Assembly: GCF_963667555.1 (NCBI RefSeq)
Contig: NZ_OY763421.1
Location: 885,562-949,561 of the forward strand
Source: an uncultured Methanolobus sp.
GTDB lineage: Archaea; Halobacteriota; Methanosarcinia; Methanosarcinales; Methanosarcinaceae
DNA length: 64,000 bases
Direction of reading: 5' to 3'
Made by a program: the position numbers and the translations under genes. Under the pieces are notes generated by a model. The model did no database searches and was not told the DNA's origin. It saw only the letters and a list, made by a program, of their open reading frames with translations. Shown in pieces: positions 62,101-64,000 of the stretch. How positions within the stretch are numbered: position 1 is the stretch's first letter; every line of letters starts with the position of its first letter.

Positions 62101-63444
62101 ATGAGAAGTAATGAAATTATTATATTGTTGCTAATAAGTATATTTGCACTACTCTGTGTAGGATGTTTTGAAAATTTAGATTCTGATAGCTCTTCAAACT
62201 CTGTTTCTACAATAATCAATACAAAAGTATTTCAAAATGGGATGACAAATACGCAATCCACACTAAACGCGAACTCAGTTGAAAATTATGATATTGCAGC
62301 TGCCAATAATGCTTTTGCTTTTGACATCTATTCAATGACAAAGAACAACGACGAAAATATATTCTTTTCTCCGCATAGTATATTCAGTGCAATAGCAATT
62401 TGCTATGATGGTGCTGAAGGGACTACTAAAGAACAAATCGCAAATGTATTTTATTTCCCTCTTGATAAGACTATTTTAGAAATCAGCTTAGGTGAAATGA
62501 TTAATGAAATTAATTCAGAAGCTGAAGATTATGAACTGGAAACTGCTAATGCGCTGTGGATACAGAAAAGCTATCCAGTAAAAAAGCAGTACATTTCTAA
62601 TGTTGATAACTACTATTCTGGAAAAGTCGAGAAACTAGATTTTGTTGGACAGCCTGAAAAGTCAAGAAATACAATTAATGATTGGGTAGAAGCAAAAACG
62701 AATGATAAAATAATAGATCTAGTTCCAGGAAATGCAATTAATAAAAATACTAGATTGATTATCACCAATGCAATTTACTTTAATGGAAAATGGAAAACTG
62801 CATTTGATAAAGAAGCTACAAAAGATGAAAATTTCTATCCATCAGAGAATGATCAAGTTCTTGTAGACATGATGTATGGAATTAAAAAATTTAATTATGG
62901 TGAAAGTTCAAATGCAAAAATCATAGAATTACCATATATAGGGAATGATCTTTGTATGTATGTTGTTCTTCCAAATGGTAATGATATAGAAAGTTTTGAA
63001 AATAGTTTTTCCGCTAGGGATTATGAAAAGCTTAAATCTAGCATGGACTCAAAATATGAAGTCAAAACATGGATTCCAAAATTTAAGTTTGAATCCAAGA
63101 CCGATTTATCCAATCAACTAGCAGAGATGGGAATGGTAGATGCTTTTGATGGTGAAAATGCAAATTTTTCAGGAATATATGATGCAGACAAAATATTAAA
63201 TCCAAATGAGAAAAAGCTCTACATATCAAAAGTAATTCATCAGGCTTTTGTTGATGTTCAGGAAGAAGGAACAGAAGCTGCAGCTGCTACATATGTAGAT
63301 ATGTGTGTAAGCGAAAGTGTAGGGTCTAAACCCATACCTATAAGAGAATTTAGGGCAGATCACCCATTTATGTTCTTTATCGAAGATAAAAGAACAGGCA
63401 GTATATTATTTATGGGAAAGATAGAAAGACCAGAATATGAGTAA
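62101..63444 (+). CDS. Serpin lipoprotein carried as casposon cargo
   Basis: 447 residues. Signal peptide with lipobox LLCVGC (Cys near residue 22), a linker of about 45 residues, then the full serpin fold: NIFFSPHSIFSAIAICYDGAEGTTKEQI, TNAIYFNGKWKTAFD, WIPKFKFESKTDLSNQLAEMGM and the C-terminal ADHPFMFFIEDKRTGSILFMGKI. The hinge VQEEGTEAAAATYV is of the inhibitory type, so the reactive loop (about MCVSESVGSKPIPIREF) should trap a serine or cysteine protease. Prokaryotic serpins protect surface proteins from proteases. No protease gene is nearby. AT-rich; 3 bp from the polymerase stop. Confidence 0.93.
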   Translation: MRSNEIIILLLISIFALLCVGCFENLDSDSSSNSVSTIINTKVFQNGMTNTQSTLNANSVENYDIAAANNAFAFDIYSMTKNNDENIFFSPHSIFSAIAICYDGAEGTTKEQIANVFYFPLDKTILEISLGEMINEINSEAEDYELETANALWIQKSYPVKKQYISNVDNYYSGKVEKLDFVGQPEKSRNTINDWVEAKTNDKIIDLVPGNAINKNTRLIITNAIYFNGKWKTAFDKEATKDENFYPSENDQVLVDMMYGIKKFNYGESSNAKIIELPYIGNDLCMYVVLPNGNDIESFENSFSARDYEKLKSSMDSKYEVKTWIPKFKFESKTDLSNQLAEMGMVDAFDGENANFSGIYDADKILNPNEKKLYISKVIHQAFVDVQEEGTEAAAATYVDMCVSESVGSKPIPIREFRADHPFMFFIEDKRTGSILFMGKIERPEYE

Positions 63445-63447
63445 ATG

Positions 63448-64000
63448 TCATAATGACATTTTCTCTAATACTTTCCTCATCTCTTTCGTATTCAAATTAA
63501 ACTCCCTTTCCTTCACTCTATCCTTTAATTTTTTCAACGTACTCCTGTACTTAATCCCAATCTCCCGAGCCTCAGCAGGAGTTAAACCCAGAACAAACTC
63601 CCTTAATCTCTCAATATCCTGATAAGTCTCAACAGTATTGCTCTCAAGCTCCTGCATTTCAACCTTATTGGCTTCCTTACCAATATACACGCATCCTTTA
63701 GGCTTCAGATGTCTCCTTTGCAGTACTCCTATATCTCCTTCAAATTTAGCTTCAGGATGATCTATGTAATCAAGAAATACATCACTTAATGGCTTCCAGT
63801 ATTCCCTTCCTTGAAGTGTATCTCCTGTATTGTAGTCTATAAACTCCTGCTCAACAACAACCTGTGGATTATTGTTGTAAGGAGCAACAGGCTTGACCTT
63901 CTCACCATCTTCATTAATTGTTGCACCGCTACCAACGTACATGAAGTTGAAAGGTTTGATCTGTTTATCAAATGGCTTCCCTTCGTTCATCTTCTCAAAG
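63448..64000 (-). CDS. Second casposon DNA polymerase, C-terminal part
   Basis: About 184 residues are visible, open to the window edge. They align without gaps larger than a few residues to the C-terminus of the polymerase at 53957: both have IKPFNF, VKP.APY, EFIDY.TG, HPEAKF.GDIG.L.R.H and YIGKEAN, and the same helical tail (LTPAEAREIGIKYRSTLKKLKDRVKEREFNLNT). By eye roughly half the residues agree, so this is a homologue rather than a fresh duplicate. The polymerase domains and active site lie beyond the window. Confidence 0.88.
   Translation of the reverse strand, partial: FEKMNEGKPFDKQIKPFNFMYVGSGATINEDGEKVKPVAPYNNNPQVVVEQEFIDYNTGDTLQGREYWKPLSDVFLDYIDHPEAKFEGDIGVLQRRHLKPKGCVYIGKEANKVEMQELESNTVETYQDIERLREFVLGLTPAEAREIGIKYRSTLKKLKDRVKEREFNLNTKEMRKVLEKMSL

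Larger units (their letters stand above)
61962..64000 (+). mobile_element. Casposon 2, left part (runs off the window)
   Basis: Begins directly after the shared duplication with a left terminal repeat of the same length and layout as that of casposon 1, followed by one cargo gene (serpin) and the C-terminal part of a family B polymerase on the minus strand. Gene order is that of casposon 1: cargo, then polymerase. The rest, with a cas1 gene and the right end, should lie beyond 64000. Confidence 0.82.

Overview
The window is archaeal and comes from a methylotrophic member of the Methanosarcinales, most likely Methanolobus or a close relative (genus is inferred). Support: AT-rich TATA boxes with GGTGAT/GGAGG ribosome sites, an archaeal aIF1A, a TRAM-domain protein, Rsm22-type methyltransferase, COG1361 S-layer-like proteins, a PGF-CTERM-like tail, an MtaA/MtbA-type methylcobamide:CoM methyltransferase and a tRNA-Leu(UAA) used as a casposon target.

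Chromosomal backbone (1-52.6 kb). 0-8 kb: a partial PLP-homeostasis protein, a MarR regulator beside a bacterial-type LonA protease (both behind similar palindromes), an encapsulated-ferritin-like protein, an ICMT-like membrane protein and a three-gene radical SAM/hydrolase operon. 8.6-12.7 kb: a MacB-like ABC operon with an S-layer-domain partner, twin 20-bp operators and a MarR gene downstream. 12.8-20.3 kb: secreted protein, DUF1801, SUMF1-like protein, homospermidine synthase, Rieske protein, DEAD-box helicase, aIF1A with an apparent CTG start, TRAM protein. 20.5-22 kb: hgcA-hgcB, the mercury methylation pair. 22.9-25.8 kb: an unusual operon of a DUF1858-linked binding-protein-like protein, a G3E-like GTPase and an ABC ATPase, with no permease. 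26-27.8 kb: a candidate structured RNA, a 36-residue membrane peptide and pncB. 28-33 kb: a regulator and a very large soluble poly-HAMP chemoreceptor with 273-bp internal repeats. 33.7-45.5 kb: U32 protein plus Rsm22 (both linked to rRNA), a corrinoid 'cap only' protein, TPR and membrane proteins, Maf, two lipoproteins, a methyltransferase and a RimK-like ligase. 45.8-52.5 kb: two tandem paralogous membrane chemoreceptors, a DJ-1/PfpI protein and a metallo-beta-lactamase-fold hydrolase. A family of about 350-bp non-coding, MITE-like repeats with two GC-rich hairpins sits in at least seven intergenic gaps.

Mobile region (52.6-64 kb). A complete casposon of about 9.28 kb (52670-61947) is inserted at the 3' end of tRNA-Leu(UAA). 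It has matching terminal inverted repeats and an imperfect 14-bp target duplication. Two divergent operons form its core: RHH protein - unknown - HNH nuclease - family B DNA polymerase on the minus strand, and wHTH regulator - Cas1 casposase on the plus strand. Variable AT-rich cargo lies at both ends, including a PD-(D/E)XK-like nuclease. Directly after the right target duplication a second, related left terminal repeat begins. It is followed by a serpin lipoprotein gene and the C-terminal part of a second casposon-type DNA polymerase that runs off the window. The window therefore holds two casposons in tandem at one tRNA gene, the second carrying a serpin. The Cas1 here is a casposon integrase; there is no CRISPR array and no cas2.
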